A DNA stretch of 64,000 nt, from NCBI GenBank assembly GCA_944327085.1, contig CALVGG010000006.1, positions 1 to 64,000 of the forward strand, in the 5' to 3' direction. The stretch's first letter is position 1, and every line of letters begins with the position of its first letter. Below are positions 41,949-50,630 of the stretch, one piece after another. This DNA comes from an uncultured Elusimicrobiales bacterium. Lineage in GTDB: Bacteria; Elusimicrobiota; Elusimicrobia; Elusimicrobiales; Elusimicrobiaceae. Position numbers and translations under genes: made by a program. The notes under the pieces were generated by a model. That model saw only the letters and a list, made by a program, of their open reading frames with translations, did no database searches and had not been told where the DNA came from.

Positions 41949-42365
41949 ATGCAATACGTATTGGGAAGCCCGCTTGAACGCGGCAAATCTGACGTAATCA
42001 CCAACTTGGAAGACACCGCCGGCACCATTAAGGCCGGGCATATTGTAAGCCTGAAAGAAGACGGCACCGCCAAAGAGTTCGCCTCTTCCGACGGCAACAT
42101 TTACGGCGTGGCCGGCTATCACGAACAAAAAAACCGCCTGGCGGTTATCCGCTGCGGGTTAATGACCCCTGTGGTTATTGACGCTTCCGCCCAGCCTGCC
42201 GCCGGCAAAAAAGTGTATTTAACCGCCGCCGGCTTAGCCACGGACGCGGCCGACAGCAACACCGCCACCGGCGCCATTTTTAAAAGCGGCGAGGTGCAAG
42301 GTATTGACGCCGTTAGCAAAGAAACGGCCAAAGCGGCTCTGATTGATTTCCCCGGGGGCCTGTAA
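41949..42365 (+). CDS. Head decoration protein (DUF2190-like)
   Basis: 138 residues. Gly/Ala-rich beta protein with the pattern of capsid cement proteins (GTIKAGHIVSLKEDGTAKEF, GVAGYHEQKNRLAVIRCG, AGKKVYLTAAG). It directly follows scaffold and precedes the capsid gene. Confidence 0.7.
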   Translation: MQYVLGSPLERGKSDVITNLEDTAGTIKAGHIVSLKEDGTAKEFASSDGNIYGVAGYHEQKNRLAVIRCGLMTPVVIDASAQPAAGKKVYLTAAGLATDAADSNTATGAIFKSGEVQGIDAVSKETAKAALIDFPGGL

Positions 42366-42366
42366 T

Positions 42367-42528
42367 ATGGGTAAAACCAAAACCCCCAAAGAAACCCAAC
42401 AAACCGCCGCTAAAGACGGCCCAAGCGCCCCGCAGGCGCAAGCCCGGCCAAACGGCGAGCAACCGGCCCCCGCGGCCCAGGCGAAAACCACCGTTTCCGC
42501 CAGAGAAACCATTAAAAACAGGAGATAA
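42367..42528 (+). CDS. Small low-complexity phage protein
   Basis: 53 residues, rich in Ala, Gln, Pro, Lys and Thr; predicted disordered. The ATG is 1 nt after the decoration-protein stop, with a weak GGGGGCC upstream. It lies between the decoration and capsid genes. It may be a linker or a minor scaffold component. Coding potential is less certain than for its neighbours. Confidence 0.5.
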   Translation: MGKTKTPKETQQTAAKDGPSAPQAQARPNGEQPAPAAQAKTTVSARETIKNRR

Positions 42529-42534
42529 CTTTTT

Positions 42535-43410
42535 ATGCCTACTGATTTACATTCTTTACCCACCACGGTGCAACAGGTTGTGGGTAATTATACCCCTTCT
42601 TATGTGCCTTTGTTTTCCCGCATTTTTGACGCGGGCAAAACGGTGGCGCATGAGCCTAAAATCGGCCAAATCAAAATTGAAACGACCGACGTCATCGGCG
42701 ACGCCACCACCCGCCGCATTACCTCCCAGGATACGGAGTTTAAATCCGGCAAATTAGCCACCAGCAACAAAGTATTTAATAAATACATCCGCGCCGTTAA
42801 ATTTATTAAATCGGGCTGGCAGCCGGAAGTAAACATTAACAAAATTTCCGCTCAGGTGTTGGATCAAAACATGCAGGCCTTTGATATAAACGTCCTCACC
42901 GGGGACCCGCTGAAAGACGGCACCCTTTCCAACAACGGGCTTATGCAGTCCAAAGACCCTAACCACGTTACCAATACCTCTAAAGAGTTGGCTTCCGCCC
43001 TGGCTTTAAGTGACGCCAAAACTTTTTTGGACGGGATTATCAAACAGGCGGAAGAAATGGTGGGCAATGCTCCCAAGCGCATTGTTTTTACCGGCTCTTT
43101 GGGTGATAAACTGGGCGGTTTTGTGCCCAATACGGCCGTGTCCGTACTCAGCGCCATTAAAGACGCCTACACCCAACAGGGCAAGCAGCTGGAATGGCTG
43201 TTTGCGCCCAGCGGCGCCGGCACGAAAGACGGCGTAATGGTGGTAACGCCTTCGGTTGTTACGTTTAACTATACGGCCCTGCCCCGCCTGTACAAAATGG
43301 GCTACAACGATGAAAACGAATATTCCTGGTTTGTTTTCATTGACGGTTCTTCCATGGTGGATGTGGAAAAACTGGGCGGCGTAATTGTGCAGCCGGTAAC
43401 TTTTAGCTAA
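42535..43410 (+). CDS. Major capsid protein
   Basis: 291 residues. No transmembrane or signal sequence; HK97-fold-like alternation with the E-loop region (KIGQIKIETTDVIGDATTRRI) and A-domain motif (SAGAGTKDGVMVV...YNDENEYSWFVFIDGSSMVDV). It follows scaffold and decoration, the place of the major head subunit. AGGAGATAAC precedes the ATG. Assignment rests on context and size. Confidence 0.72.
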   Translation: MPTDLHSLPTTVQQVVGNYTPSYVPLFSRIFDAGKTVAHEPKIGQIKIETTDVIGDATTRRITSQDTEFKSGKLATSNKVFNKYIRAVKFIKSGWQPEVNINKISAQVLDQNMQAFDINVLTGDPLKDGTLSNNGLMQSKDPNHVTNTSKELASALALSDAKTFLDGIIKQAEEMVGNAPKRIVFTGSLGDKLGGFVPNTAVSVLSAIKDAYTQQGKQLEWLFAPSGAGTKDGVMVVTPSVVTFNYTALPRLYKMGYNDENEYSWFVFIDGSSMVDVEKLGGVIVQPVTFS

Positions 43411-43421
43411 GGGGTGTTACT

Positions 43422-43691
43422 ATGCGCGAAGCCTTGGATAATGTCTTGCAGGTTATTGGAGCCACGTTTTTGACCACCGCGGAGTGGAACACCGCCAGCG
43501 GCGTGTTAAACGGGGCCGCGGATAACGTAAGCCAATACCGGGCTTTGCGCACGGTTTTAATAGCCCGCGGGGGCGAGGACGACGCCTTGGAACGGCTTAA
43601 ACACTATTTTTTGGCGTTGGGCCTTTCTCCCGCCCAGTTAGATTTGCCCGCGGCTAATTTTAGCAACATCTTTATAGGTGCCCCGTTATGA
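43422..43691 (+). CDS. Small head-tail region protein
   Basis: 89 residues, helical, starting MREALDNVLQVIGATFLTTA. Position between capsid and connector genes suggests a head-completion or connector protein. It overlaps the next gene by 4 nt. No family recognised. Confidence 0.6.
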   Translation: MREALDNVLQVIGATFLTTAEWNTASGVLNGAADNVSQYRALRTVLIARGGEDDALERLKHYFLALGLSPAQLDLPAANFSNIFIGAPL

Positions 43692-44179
43692 GCGGGCAGG
43701 ACGTAAAATTCCAGGCGGTGGAGCGGCTTAACTCGTTTCTGTCCAAACGTTTGGGCAAGTATGAAGTGGAAGTAGGTTTGCTGGAAGACGCACCCGCCGC
43801 CAAGTGGAAAAAAGAGCGCAAACGCCTTGCCGGCGGCCCGGCCAATAAAGAAGCCGGTTCGGATAAAAACACAACCCTGCGCGAGGTGTTTGCCCATTGG
43901 GCCCAGGTATATAACTTACTGCTGGCCCCCCTGCGGGCGGAAGGCAACAAAGACGTGGTGGAAGTGATTGGCCGCATGGTGGCCGATTTGGGCACATTAG
44001 GGCGCCAAAAACAGCAGTTTCTAAATGCGGTGCAGGCCCTTATCCGCAACCCGATTTCACGCGGGGATTATGGCAAAAACAGCAAAGAGTGGGCCAAGGC
44101 CAAAGGTTTTAACCGCCTGTTAATTAATACGGGCAAGATGTTTAAAAACATTAAAGCGAGGTTTAAAAACCGTGTTTGA
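43688..44179 (+). CDS. Virion morphogenesis/neck protein (gpG/HK97 gp10-like)
   Basis: 163 residues, helical and basic. The C-terminal AKAKGFNRLLINTGKMFKNIKARF resembles the TG-ending of phage neck or tail-completion proteins. A long basic helix precedes it. It overlaps both neighbouring genes, in the head-to-tail section. Confidence 0.62.
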   Translation: MSGQDVKFQAVERLNSFLSKRLGKYEVEVGLLEDAPAAKWKKERKRLAGGPANKEAGSDKNTTLREVFAHWAQVYNLLLAPLRAEGNKDVVEVIGRMVADLGTLGRQKQQFLNAVQALIRNPISRGDYGKNSKEWAKAKGFNRLLINTGKMFKNIKARFKNRV

Positions 44180-44588
44180 AAAAGCGCTGGAAGAAGATTT
44201 AAAGAAGATTTTTAAAACCAAGGCGGTGCGCTTCTGCCGGGCCGAAGGGCTTTTAGAGCAGGACGTGCTTTGTGTGGACATTACCGCCCAGCGCATTGGC
44301 GCGCAAGAAGGCAAAGCCTGGGCGCGGGTAAGAGGTACGGTGGCCGTGCGCGGGGCCAGCAAAAAGAATCCCGCCGGTTTCTTAACCAAAAAAGTGGCCG
44401 AGTCCGCGCCGCAACTACTTTCCCGCTTTTGGTTTGGCGCAAGCGAAAGCCCCGTTTTACTCCCCATAGAATGGGAAATAAAGGCTTATAAGCTGGATTT
44501 TACGTACTTCTACCAAGAAGAATACGCCCCCGTAAAGGGCATTATTGAATACGCCAAACTGTTTTGGCAATACATTATAGGAGCATAA
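44172..44588 (+). CDS. Tail-completion/terminator-like protein
   Basis: 138 residues with a GTG start that overlaps the previous gene by 8 nt. A mixed alpha/beta protein (TVAVRGASKKNPAGFLTKKVA) lying directly before the sheath gene, the usual place for a tail terminator. Family not recognised; the call is positional. Confidence 0.55.
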   Translation: MFEKALEEDLKKIFKTKAVRFCRAEGLLEQDVLCVDITAQRIGAQEGKAWARVRGTVAVRGASKKNPAGFLTKKVAESAPQLLSRFWFGASESPVLLPIEWEIKAYKLDFTYFYQEEYAPVKGIIEYAKLFWQYIIGA

Positions 44589-44592
44589 CAAC

Positions 44593-45525
44593 ATGGCACA
44601 AAATGGCGACGTACTGCTTAACTATATTTTGCAGTTAGATGTAAGAACCCCCACGCCGGACGCAAATACCGATTATTTGCGCGCCGTGGTGGCCGTGGTT
44701 AAACCCAAGGAAGAAACCCCCACGGGCCAAATCACCAAAGTAATCAGCGCAGAAGCGGCTTCCGCGCTTACCGATAATGCAGACGTGGCCGAACTTTTTA
44801 AGGGCGGCTTAAACAGCGCACTTATCCTGCCGGTGGACGATTTATCCGCCGTTGGCACGGCTTTGGAAAGCGCCGCGGACAAATTTTACACCGTGCTTAT
44901 TTCCAGTGATTTTAACAAGACGGAAATTGACAGCCTGGACGTAGGCACCTTTGACGGCGTAGTAGGCGCCGCGTTTGAACAGCAGGCAGACGCCAAAGCC
45001 TTTGCCGCGCAAAGCAAACGCTGCGGGGCCAAGAGCGCCAAAAGTCTTTTTTACGCCTTTGGGCAACTGCTCAGCGCTTCCGGCTGGAGCAACCTGCAAT
45101 ACATTGATATGCCCTACTCGGACGGCGTAACCACCGTGGCCGAAGCGGACAGCCTGTTTGCAGACAAAGTAACCTTTGTGTTGGACAGCCCCCAATACGG
45201 CCGCCGTTTGGGTTTGTTTGCGGCAGGCGGGCAGGCCATTATTGCCCCCTACATTACGCAGGAACTCATTGCCAATTTGCAGGGCGCGGCTTTGCAGTAT
45301 TTAAACTTAAACCGCCCGCAATACACGCTTACGCAGGCCAAACTGCTGGAAGATTATTTAACGTCCGACGCAGACGCCCGCTACGTGCAAACCAAACTGT
45401 TGGATTACGCCCGGGTAAACGTAAGCCTTGCCGGCAAAAATTACGAAGGCACGGTTTCCGTGTCTATCCCCGAGCCTACCGCCCTGTGGCGGCTGAAAGG
45501 CATTTTAACGCAGGAGGCCCTGTAA
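44593..45525 (+). CDS. Contractile tail sheath protein
   Basis: 310 residues, short for a sheath subunit. Order (before the tube, chaperone and tape measure) and features typical of sheath C termini fit: the LDSPQYGRRLGLFAAGGQAI stretch and the ALWRLKGILTQEAL end. Shine-Dalgarno ATAGGAGC. Contraction of this sheath would drive the tube through the envelope. Confidence 0.68.
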   Translation: MAQNGDVLLNYILQLDVRTPTPDANTDYLRAVVAVVKPKEETPTGQITKVISAEAASALTDNADVAELFKGGLNSALILPVDDLSAVGTALESAADKFYTVLISSDFNKTEIDSLDVGTFDGVVGAAFEQQADAKAFAAQSKRCGAKSAKSLFYAFGQLLSASGWSNLQYIDMPYSDGVTTVAEADSLFADKVTFVLDSPQYGRRLGLFAAGGQAIIAPYITQELIANLQGAALQYLNLNRPQYTLTQAKLLEDYLTSDADARYVQTKLLDYARVNVSLAGKNYEGTVSVSIPEPTALWRLKGILTQEAL

Positions 45526-45526
45526 C

Positions 45527-45943
45527 ATGTACGCCTTAAGAACTTCTTTATGTGATTTTTACTTTTCCCGCAACGGCGCCGATTATGACGTCACCGCCGC
45601 GGTGGACAGCGCCACCTTTGAAGACCCGGAACGCAAACATTTAACGCGCGGTTCTTCCGGCCAAAACAAAACGGGGCTTATTTATACCGAGGGTATCAAA
45701 GACCCCAAAACGCTTACGGTGGCGTTTATCGGCCTGTCGCAGGAAATGGCTGCCATGCTGGCCGAGATGTACAAAGAAGAAGAACGCACCGATTTTAAAA
45801 TCGTGGACCGCAAAACCGGCCAGCGGCGTTCTTTTAAGCAGGCCATTATCAGCCAGCGCCCCCTGCAAAGCACCCTTACGGACGGGGCCGAAGAACAAAC
45901 CGTGCAGGTTGTGTTTGAAAGCTACCAGGTAGAAGACAAATGA
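45527..45943 (+). CDS. Tail tube protein
   Basis: 138 residues, beta-rich, starting MYALRTSLCDFYFSRNGAD and ending in a QVVFESYQVEDK strand. It follows the sheath and overlaps the chaperone gene by 4 nt, the standard order in contractile phages. Confidence 0.68.
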   Translation: MYALRTSLCDFYFSRNGADYDVTAAVDSATFEDPERKHLTRGSSGQNKTGLIYTEGIKDPKTLTVAFIGLSQEMAAMLAEMYKEEERTDFKIVDRKTGQRRSFKQAIISQRPLQSTLTDGAEEQTVQVVFESYQVEDK

Positions 45944-46329
45944 TAAAAACCAAAGAGTTACGCGGCCTGCAAAGCGTTTGGGCGCTAAATGCTTATTCCA
46001 CCCTAGTCTACGGGCTTGCCACAGAGCAAGCCTGCCTGGGGCAGGATTACGAAACCAGCACGGCCAAGTTTGAAGCCTTGCCGCTGGCGGACAAAGAAAA
46101 GCAACTGCGCCACGCGCTTAAAATCGTCAATTTATCCAAAGAAGACATGAATAATTTGCTGGCCTTTGCCCTGGACGTAAACGGCATACCCTACAGCCAA
46201 AAGAACGTGGATAAACTGCCGCCTGTGGAACTGGTGGAAGCCATGCTGGCCGTATGCCTTGAGCTGGCGCAACTGCGCCCGCAAATCTGCCCGGAAGACG
46301 CAAAAAAAAACTTAAACCCGGCAGCGTAG
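45940..46329 (+). CDS. Tail assembly chaperone (G-like product)
   Basis: 129 residues, helical, cytoplasmic. It sits between tube and tape measure, as lambda G does. Its last codons run through AAAAAAAAAC, a -1 slippery site; the longer G-T fusion is annotated separately. Chaperones of this kind coat the tape measure before tube assembly and are not in the virion. Confidence 0.82.
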   Translation: MIKTKELRGLQSVWALNAYSTLVYGLATEQACLGQDYETSTAKFEALPLADKEKQLRHALKIVNLSKEDMNNLLAFALDVNGIPYSQKNVDKLPPVELVEAMLAVCLELAQLRPQICPEDAKKNLNPAA

Positions 46330-46454
46330 ATTTGTTTGCAGAAGCCTTCCGCCGTACGGACGGCAACTACAGCCTGCAGGAAATTTTGGAAGCGGCCTTT
46401 TACCGGGCCTTAAACAGAGCGGAGTTTGAACTATGGCAGAAAGCTACATCATAA
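45940..46454 (+). CDS. Tail assembly chaperone G-T fusion by -1 frameshift
   Basis: The heptamer A AAA AAC (46305-46311) lies in frame with the G product. A -1 shift opens 47 further codons (LKPGSVDLFAEAFRRTDGNY and on), stopping at 46454, 22 nt inside the tape-measure gene. The fusion would be 171 residues. The extension is coding-like and otherwise unexplained. No obvious stem-loop is visible immediately downstream. Confidence 0.8.
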
Positions 46455-47446
46455 CCATTAAGTTTACGCCAACCAGCCAAAGCCTAAAAGAAACGGAAAA
46501 GAAGCTAACCAGCACTTTTGACCGAGTGGTCAACCGTTTTAAAAACGGCTTTGGCAAGGCGTGGAAAGGGCTTAAAATCGGCGCAGGTATTTCCGCCATG
46601 GGCACGGCGCTGGCGGCGCTGCTCAACCCTCTTGCCCAGCTTAATGAGCGCATAAACGCCACGCTGGATAAGGCCGGCAATATTAAAGACCGCGCCCAAG
46701 GCGCCGGAACGGACATTAAAAGCTATTTGGCCTTGCAGGGCTATGCCGCCAGCAAGGGCATAAACGAAGAAACCCTTTTACAAGCCCTTAGCCGCATGCA
46801 GGTGCTGGTGGGCGAGGCCAAAGCCGGTAACGAGAACGCCCTTTCCAACTACGCGGGTGAAACAGACATGGCCAGGGTGTTCTATAACGTCATGAACAAC
46901 ATCGCCAAAGTGCAGGACCCTGCCCAGCGCGCCAAACTGGCCAGTGACGTGTTTGGCCAGCGCGCCGTGGCGCAACTGGGGCCTTTGGTGACGGAAGGCT
47001 TTGTGGCGGAAGATTTTAAAAAGTTATTGCAAGGCGTGGATTTAAATAAAGCCCAGGCCGCCGTTTTGGGCCTGGGCGCCAAAGGCGACCAGCAGGCCGT
47101 ATTGCAATTTAAGCGGGACGTGGACGACCTGATCCAAAAAAATAAAGTTATCACGCCCGAAACCATAAAAATGCAGGACGTTAATGCCCGGGCCACAAAC
47201 AAACTGGAAAACAACCAAATAAAATCCTATGCCGATATTGCCAGCATTGACGCGCGTTTAAAAGACCTGCAAAGCAAGCTCTACGATTTCCTGTTAAAAA
47301 TGGAACCGATATTGAGTTTGCTTCAAACCGGCCTTGAAACCAGTTTAAAAGGATTGGGAATGATACCGCAATTTATTGAAGATACCAAATATCTGTTTAA
47401 TAGGCTGATTTCACGCTTGCCTAAATGGTTGGGAGGCGGACGATGA
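46433..47446 (+). CDS. Tape measure protein (short)
   Basis: 337 residues, helical, with a hydrophobic Ala/Gly-rich segment (about 50-70, GISAMGTALAALLNPL) and long coiled stretches. In contractile phages the length of this protein sets tail length; at about 0.15 nm per residue this gives roughly 50 nm, a short tail. Begins inside the frameshift extension. Confidence 0.75.
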   Translation: MAESYIITIKFTPTSQSLKETEKKLTSTFDRVVNRFKNGFGKAWKGLKIGAGISAMGTALAALLNPLAQLNERINATLDKAGNIKDRAQGAGTDIKSYLALQGYAASKGINEETLLQALSRMQVLVGEAKAGNENALSNYAGETDMARVFYNVMNNIAKVQDPAQRAKLASDVFGQRAVAQLGPLVTEGFVAEDFKKLLQGVDLNKAQAAVLGLGAKGDQQAVLQFKRDVDDLIQKNKVITPETIKMQDVNARATNKLENNQIKSYADIASIDARLKDLQSKLYDFLLKMEPILSLLQTGLETSLKGLGMIPQFIEDTKYLFNRLISRLPKWLGGGR

Positions 47447-47976
47447 TTACGCAACAAGCAGACCCGGTATTGCTTTTCTACCCGCTTAACAAGCAGGAAA
47501 ATGGCGACTTAAAACCAGGCATTCCCGTTCCGCTTTATCTGTCGGAAGAAGCAACCGGCCTATGCGTGGAAAGCGAAACCGACAGTCTAAACATCAGCAC
47601 GGATTTTATACCCGTACTTAACGAACAGGGAACCGAAGCCGGCACTGTAAAAGTGCAACAGCGGGGCGAAACGCAAAACGTAAGCATTACGCTTATCGGC
47701 AATAAAAACTCCATAGGTTTAAACATTATTTTGCCTATGCTTAAAAGCATTTTTTCCAAGGTGTTTGCCGGGCTGGATTATAAGATAGCCTACTTTCATC
47801 AAAACGTGCTTATTTTTAACGCGCGCCTGGCCTCTTACCAAATGACGCCCGGCTCCAACGATACCAAAGTAAGCCTTACGCTTAATTTGGAAATCGTACC
47901 CGAAAACAGCGATAAAAAAGAGCCTCAAAGTGTGGTAGGTAAAAGTTGGGACGATGTGCCCAAGGAGGCGGCATGA
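47443..47976 (+). CDS. Tail/baseplate protein of unknown fold
   Basis: 177 residues. The start at 47443 is preferred (GGGAGGCGG upstream, ATG overlapping the tape-measure stop). Beta-rich, with no recognised motif. Position after the tape measure points to a tail tip or baseplate hub component. Confidence 0.65.
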   Translation: MITQQADPVLLFYPLNKQENGDLKPGIPVPLYLSEEATGLCVESETDSLNISTDFIPVLNEQGTEAGTVKVQQRGETQNVSITLIGNKNSIGLNIILPMLKSIFSKVFAGLDYKIAYFHQNVLIFNARLASYQMTPGSNDTKVSLTLNLEIVPENSDKKEPQSVVGKSWDDVPKEAA

Positions 47977-48221
47977 AGTGGTATCAGCTTTTTAACCGGG
48001 CAGAGGTGGCCAACCTGCCCTACGTGCAAGGCACGTTTACTTTGCAGGGTTACGGCACGGCCGAGGTGCGCCTGTGCCGCGGCAACGCCTTGGCCCTGGT
48101 GTTTAACGGGGTATACATCCCAACAAGTCTAAACGGCCGCGTGCCCTTTGTAACCAAAGACGGCAAATACGGCGCGTATTTGGACGCCAATGGCAATGTT
48201 TGGCTGGGGGTAGCACTATGA
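47973..48221 (+). CDS. Small baseplate-region protein
   Basis: 82 residues starting MKWYQLFNRAEVANLPYVQG; beta-rich with a Gly-x-Gly ending. ATGA overlaps on both sides show tight coupling in the baseplate operon. No family recognised. Confidence 0.62.
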   Translation: MKWYQLFNRAEVANLPYVQGTFTLQGYGTAEVRLCRGNALALVFNGVYIPTSLNGRVPFVTKDGKYGAYLDANGNVWLGVAL

Positions 48222-48673
48222 AGATTTTTTGCGACCACGGATTTTACACCTTTGAGGCGGAAAGCCTGGACGACAAAACCCTTTTTGAACTCAACACCGG
48301 CCTTACCCTGGTGGGGTATGGCGAACGCCTGACATTTGCGCCGCTGGCAGAATTGCCGGAAGTATCCGTGCAGGGCCAGCCATACGGCAACTTAACGGCC
48401 AAAGTAAACTTTTGCGGCACGCCGGCTGAGGTAATGCGTGCCAACGGTTTTGTATTTGATATAAGCGCCCAAGCCCTGGCCGATAAAACCCAAATGCGCC
48501 AAGCCCAGGCACTCTACCCGCAACTTAGCGGCGGCTATATTGCCACGGACGCACTGCCCCAGGCGGGCGGCCGCTACGGGCAACAGGTGCTTTTAAGTTT
48601 CAACGGCGTAAGCCGCTTTGTAAACAAACAATTTATTTTAAGGGGGGCCGAGTTTGAAAACGCAAGTATTTAA
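48218..48673 (+). CDS. Baseplate-region protein
   Basis: 151 residues starting MKIFCDHGFYTFEAESLDDK. It may be a hub or LysM-like tail component by position, but no such motif is visible. It overlaps both neighbours. Confidence 0.6.
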   Translation: MKIFCDHGFYTFEAESLDDKTLFELNTGLTLVGYGERLTFAPLAELPEVSVQGQPYGNLTAKVNFCGTPAEVMRANGFVFDISAQALADKTQMRQAQALYPQLSGGYIATDALPQAGGRYGQQVLLSFNGVSRFVNKQFILRGAEFENASI

Positions 48674-48977
48674 TGCCGTTTGTGAAAACGGCCAAGTAAC
48701 CGTAAACGGCGCGCCCGTGCCGGGGGCGGTGGTTTTGTCTGCCGGCGCGGCCAAAAGCCAAGGGGCGGCCGTTTTCAGCGGGCCGAGCGTGTTTTATATT
48801 GCCGTGCCTATGGACACGCTGGACAGCCTGATTGATTTGGTAGGCCAACTGGCTGACGCCGTAAAAAACGGCGTGCTGGCCAGCAACGGCGGGGGCGCCA
48901 TTACTTCCCCCACCTTTACCACCGGGTTAGAGCAGGTAAAACAAAACCTGCAAACCCTTAAGGGGGCCAAACAATGA
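48654..48977 (+). CDS. Small tail protein with TTG start
   Basis: 107 residues. AAGGGGGG precedes a TTG start that lies 20 nt inside the upstream gene. Gly/Ala/Val-rich N-terminal half and a helical C-terminal half. Perhaps a spike or puncturing-device part by position; nothing specific in the sequence. Confidence 0.58.
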   Translation: MKTQVFNAVCENGQVTVNGAPVPGAVVLSAGAAKSQGAAVFSGPSVFYIAVPMDTLDSLIDLVGQLADAVKNGVLASNGGGAITSPTFTTGLEQVKQNLQTLKGAKQ

Positions 48978-49291
48978 TTAAGGACATCCAATACAACGAA
49001 ACCCAAAAAGATTTGGTCATAGTGTCCAGCGAACTGCCCCGCGCCGCCAACTTGACAGACGTGCAACTGGGCCAGCTGTACTACCGGCCGGACTGGGGTG
49101 TGGATTTGGAATATTTCTTAAACCCGGATTATGAAATCCAGGCAGAAAGTTTTGAAGCCTACCTGCTGCAGCGCATTGGCTTTTGGGGCATGAACGTAAT
49201 AAACTTTGCGGCCAAGCAGGGGCGCTTTGTGCGGGAAATGATTTTTAACTTTGGCAACGCCAAAGAGAACAACTCTTTAATGCGAGGTTAA
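48974..49291 (+). CDS. GPW/gp25-like baseplate wedge protein
   Basis: 105 residues. It contains the LGQLYYRPDWGVDLEYFL stretch typical of the gp25-like fold. It precedes the J-like protein, as W precedes J in P2. It overlaps the previous gene by 4 nt. Confidence 0.65.
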   Translation: MIKDIQYNETQKDLVIVSSELPRAANLTDVQLGQLYYRPDWGVDLEYFLNPDYEIQAESFEAYLLQRIGFWGMNVINFAAKQGRFVREMIFNFGNAKENNSLMRG

Positions 49292-49293
49292 CT

Positions 49294-50100
49294 ATGCCTT
49301 ACTCTACCGATCAAAACTATGTACCCGAAACCTTGGCCGACATTATGGCCCGCTTTATGCAGGGCGTTAACGACCGTTTTGGCACGTCCTACACGGCGGA
49401 AACGTTTGTGGGCACCGGCTTTTATAAATACTTTTACGAGGTGGCCCAAAACATTTTGGCGGCCGAAAACACCTTTGCCGAGGCCTACACCAAACTGCAG
49501 GACTACTTCCGCCATACCAACGAAACCATAGCCATACCCAAAACCCCGCGCGAAGGGCTTATCAAAACCTTTAAAGACGCGGGCTATGTAATTTCTATTG
49601 AGCCGCAAGCGCAGCAGAACGCCGGCACGCTGGGCGTGTGCGTACTGGTGGATACGGCAGGCGAAACTTACTCCGCCCAAAAGGCCCAAATTTTAACCAT
49701 GCTTAAAGACTATACCGTAGCCGGCCTGTATTACGCCGGCACGGAACGCGGCGAGGTAACCCTTTCCAACGGCCAGGTGTTTGAATTTGGCTTTTATCCG
49801 CCCGCCAAAAAAGAAGCGTCTTTAAAGCTGGATATTACGCTTTCCAAAAACAGCACCATTTTGGCAGACAAAGAAGACGAGGTAAAAGACAAGCTGCTTG
49901 CCAATTTGGCGCAGTTGTACACGCTGGGCAATAACTTTGAGCCGGAAAAATATTTCACCATTTCGCGCGACGCGCCTTACGCCTCGGCCGTCAAACTGCA
50001 GTGGAAAACGGACGGGGCCTACTCCGGCGACATTTACCAGGCCAATTTTAAAGATTTGTGGCTTTTTAGCAAAGAGCGCATAGAGGTGGTGATCGCCTAA
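49294..50100 (+). CDS. Baseplate J-like protein
   Basis: 268 residues. Position between the gp25-like and tail-tip proteins, and a C-terminal beta segment, suggest a J-like wedge component. The N-terminal region is helical (TLADIMARFMQGVNDRFG), and GYVISIEPQAQQNAGTLGVC opens a beta part. Shorter than P2 J. Confidence 0.65.
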   Translation: MPYSTDQNYVPETLADIMARFMQGVNDRFGTSYTAETFVGTGFYKYFYEVAQNILAAENTFAEAYTKLQDYFRHTNETIAIPKTPREGLIKTFKDAGYVISIEPQAQQNAGTLGVCVLVDTAGETYSAQKAQILTMLKDYTVAGLYYAGTERGEVTLSNGQVFEFGFYPPAKKEASLKLDITLSKNSTILADKEDEVKDKLLANLAQLYTLGNNFEPEKYFTISRDAPYASAVKLQWKTDGAYSGDIYQANFKDLWLFSKERIEVVIA

Positions 50101-50621
50101 TGCAGTATTTTAAAGGGGACGATGTAGAAATTAAACTCAGCGGTTCTGCGCAAGCGGTTTTCCAAAACCTGCAAACGGAACTGACCGCCTGGTTTAACGA
50201 CGCCTACAACAGCGCAGGCCTGGGCGCCATTTTGTATGACAATAACCTGGTGCCCTTAAGCCAAACCATCGCGCGGGACGTGTTTATCAAAAACTATGGC
50301 GAGATTTTACGCCGCTGGGAATACGTGGGCAGTTTTGAAAGCTACCTGTATGTGTTTATGCAGATATTTGGCCCCAAGACGCAAATAACTTTTGAAAAAC
50401 TGGCTCCCGGCGCTTTAAAAATATACATCGTAACGGACCAAACCGGCTTTATTAACTGGCTTAGCCAAAAAGCGCAGGAAATACGCACCCGAAGCGGCCG
50501 GCCCCTTATGTTCAAGCAGGTGCTGGGTATTGAAAACTTTTACGAGGTGCAAGGCGTGCTGGACAGCCTAAACCCTGCCGGCATTTATTTGGAAGTAGAT
50601 TTTAGATTAATCGTAACTTAG
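50100..50621 (+). CDS. Tail protein, gpI-like position
   Basis: 173 residues. Position after the J-like protein and before the fibre gene equals P2 I. It includes WEYVGSFESYLYVFMQIFGP. It probably connects baseplate and fibre. The ATG overlaps the J-like stop. Confidence 0.6.
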   Translation: MQYFKGDDVEIKLSGSAQAVFQNLQTELTAWFNDAYNSAGLGAILYDNNLVPLSQTIARDVFIKNYGEILRRWEYVGSFESYLYVFMQIFGPKTQITFEKLAPGALKIYIVTDQTGFINWLSQKAQEIRTRSGRPLMFKQVLGIENFYEVQGVLDSLNPAGIYLEVDFRLIVT

Positions 50622-50630
50622 GAGCGAACT

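Noticed and set aside
39213-46454. Mu-type transposable phage
   Set aside because: Structural genes are Mu-like, but there is no transposase pair, and tyrosine integrase with tRNA att sites shows site-specific integration.
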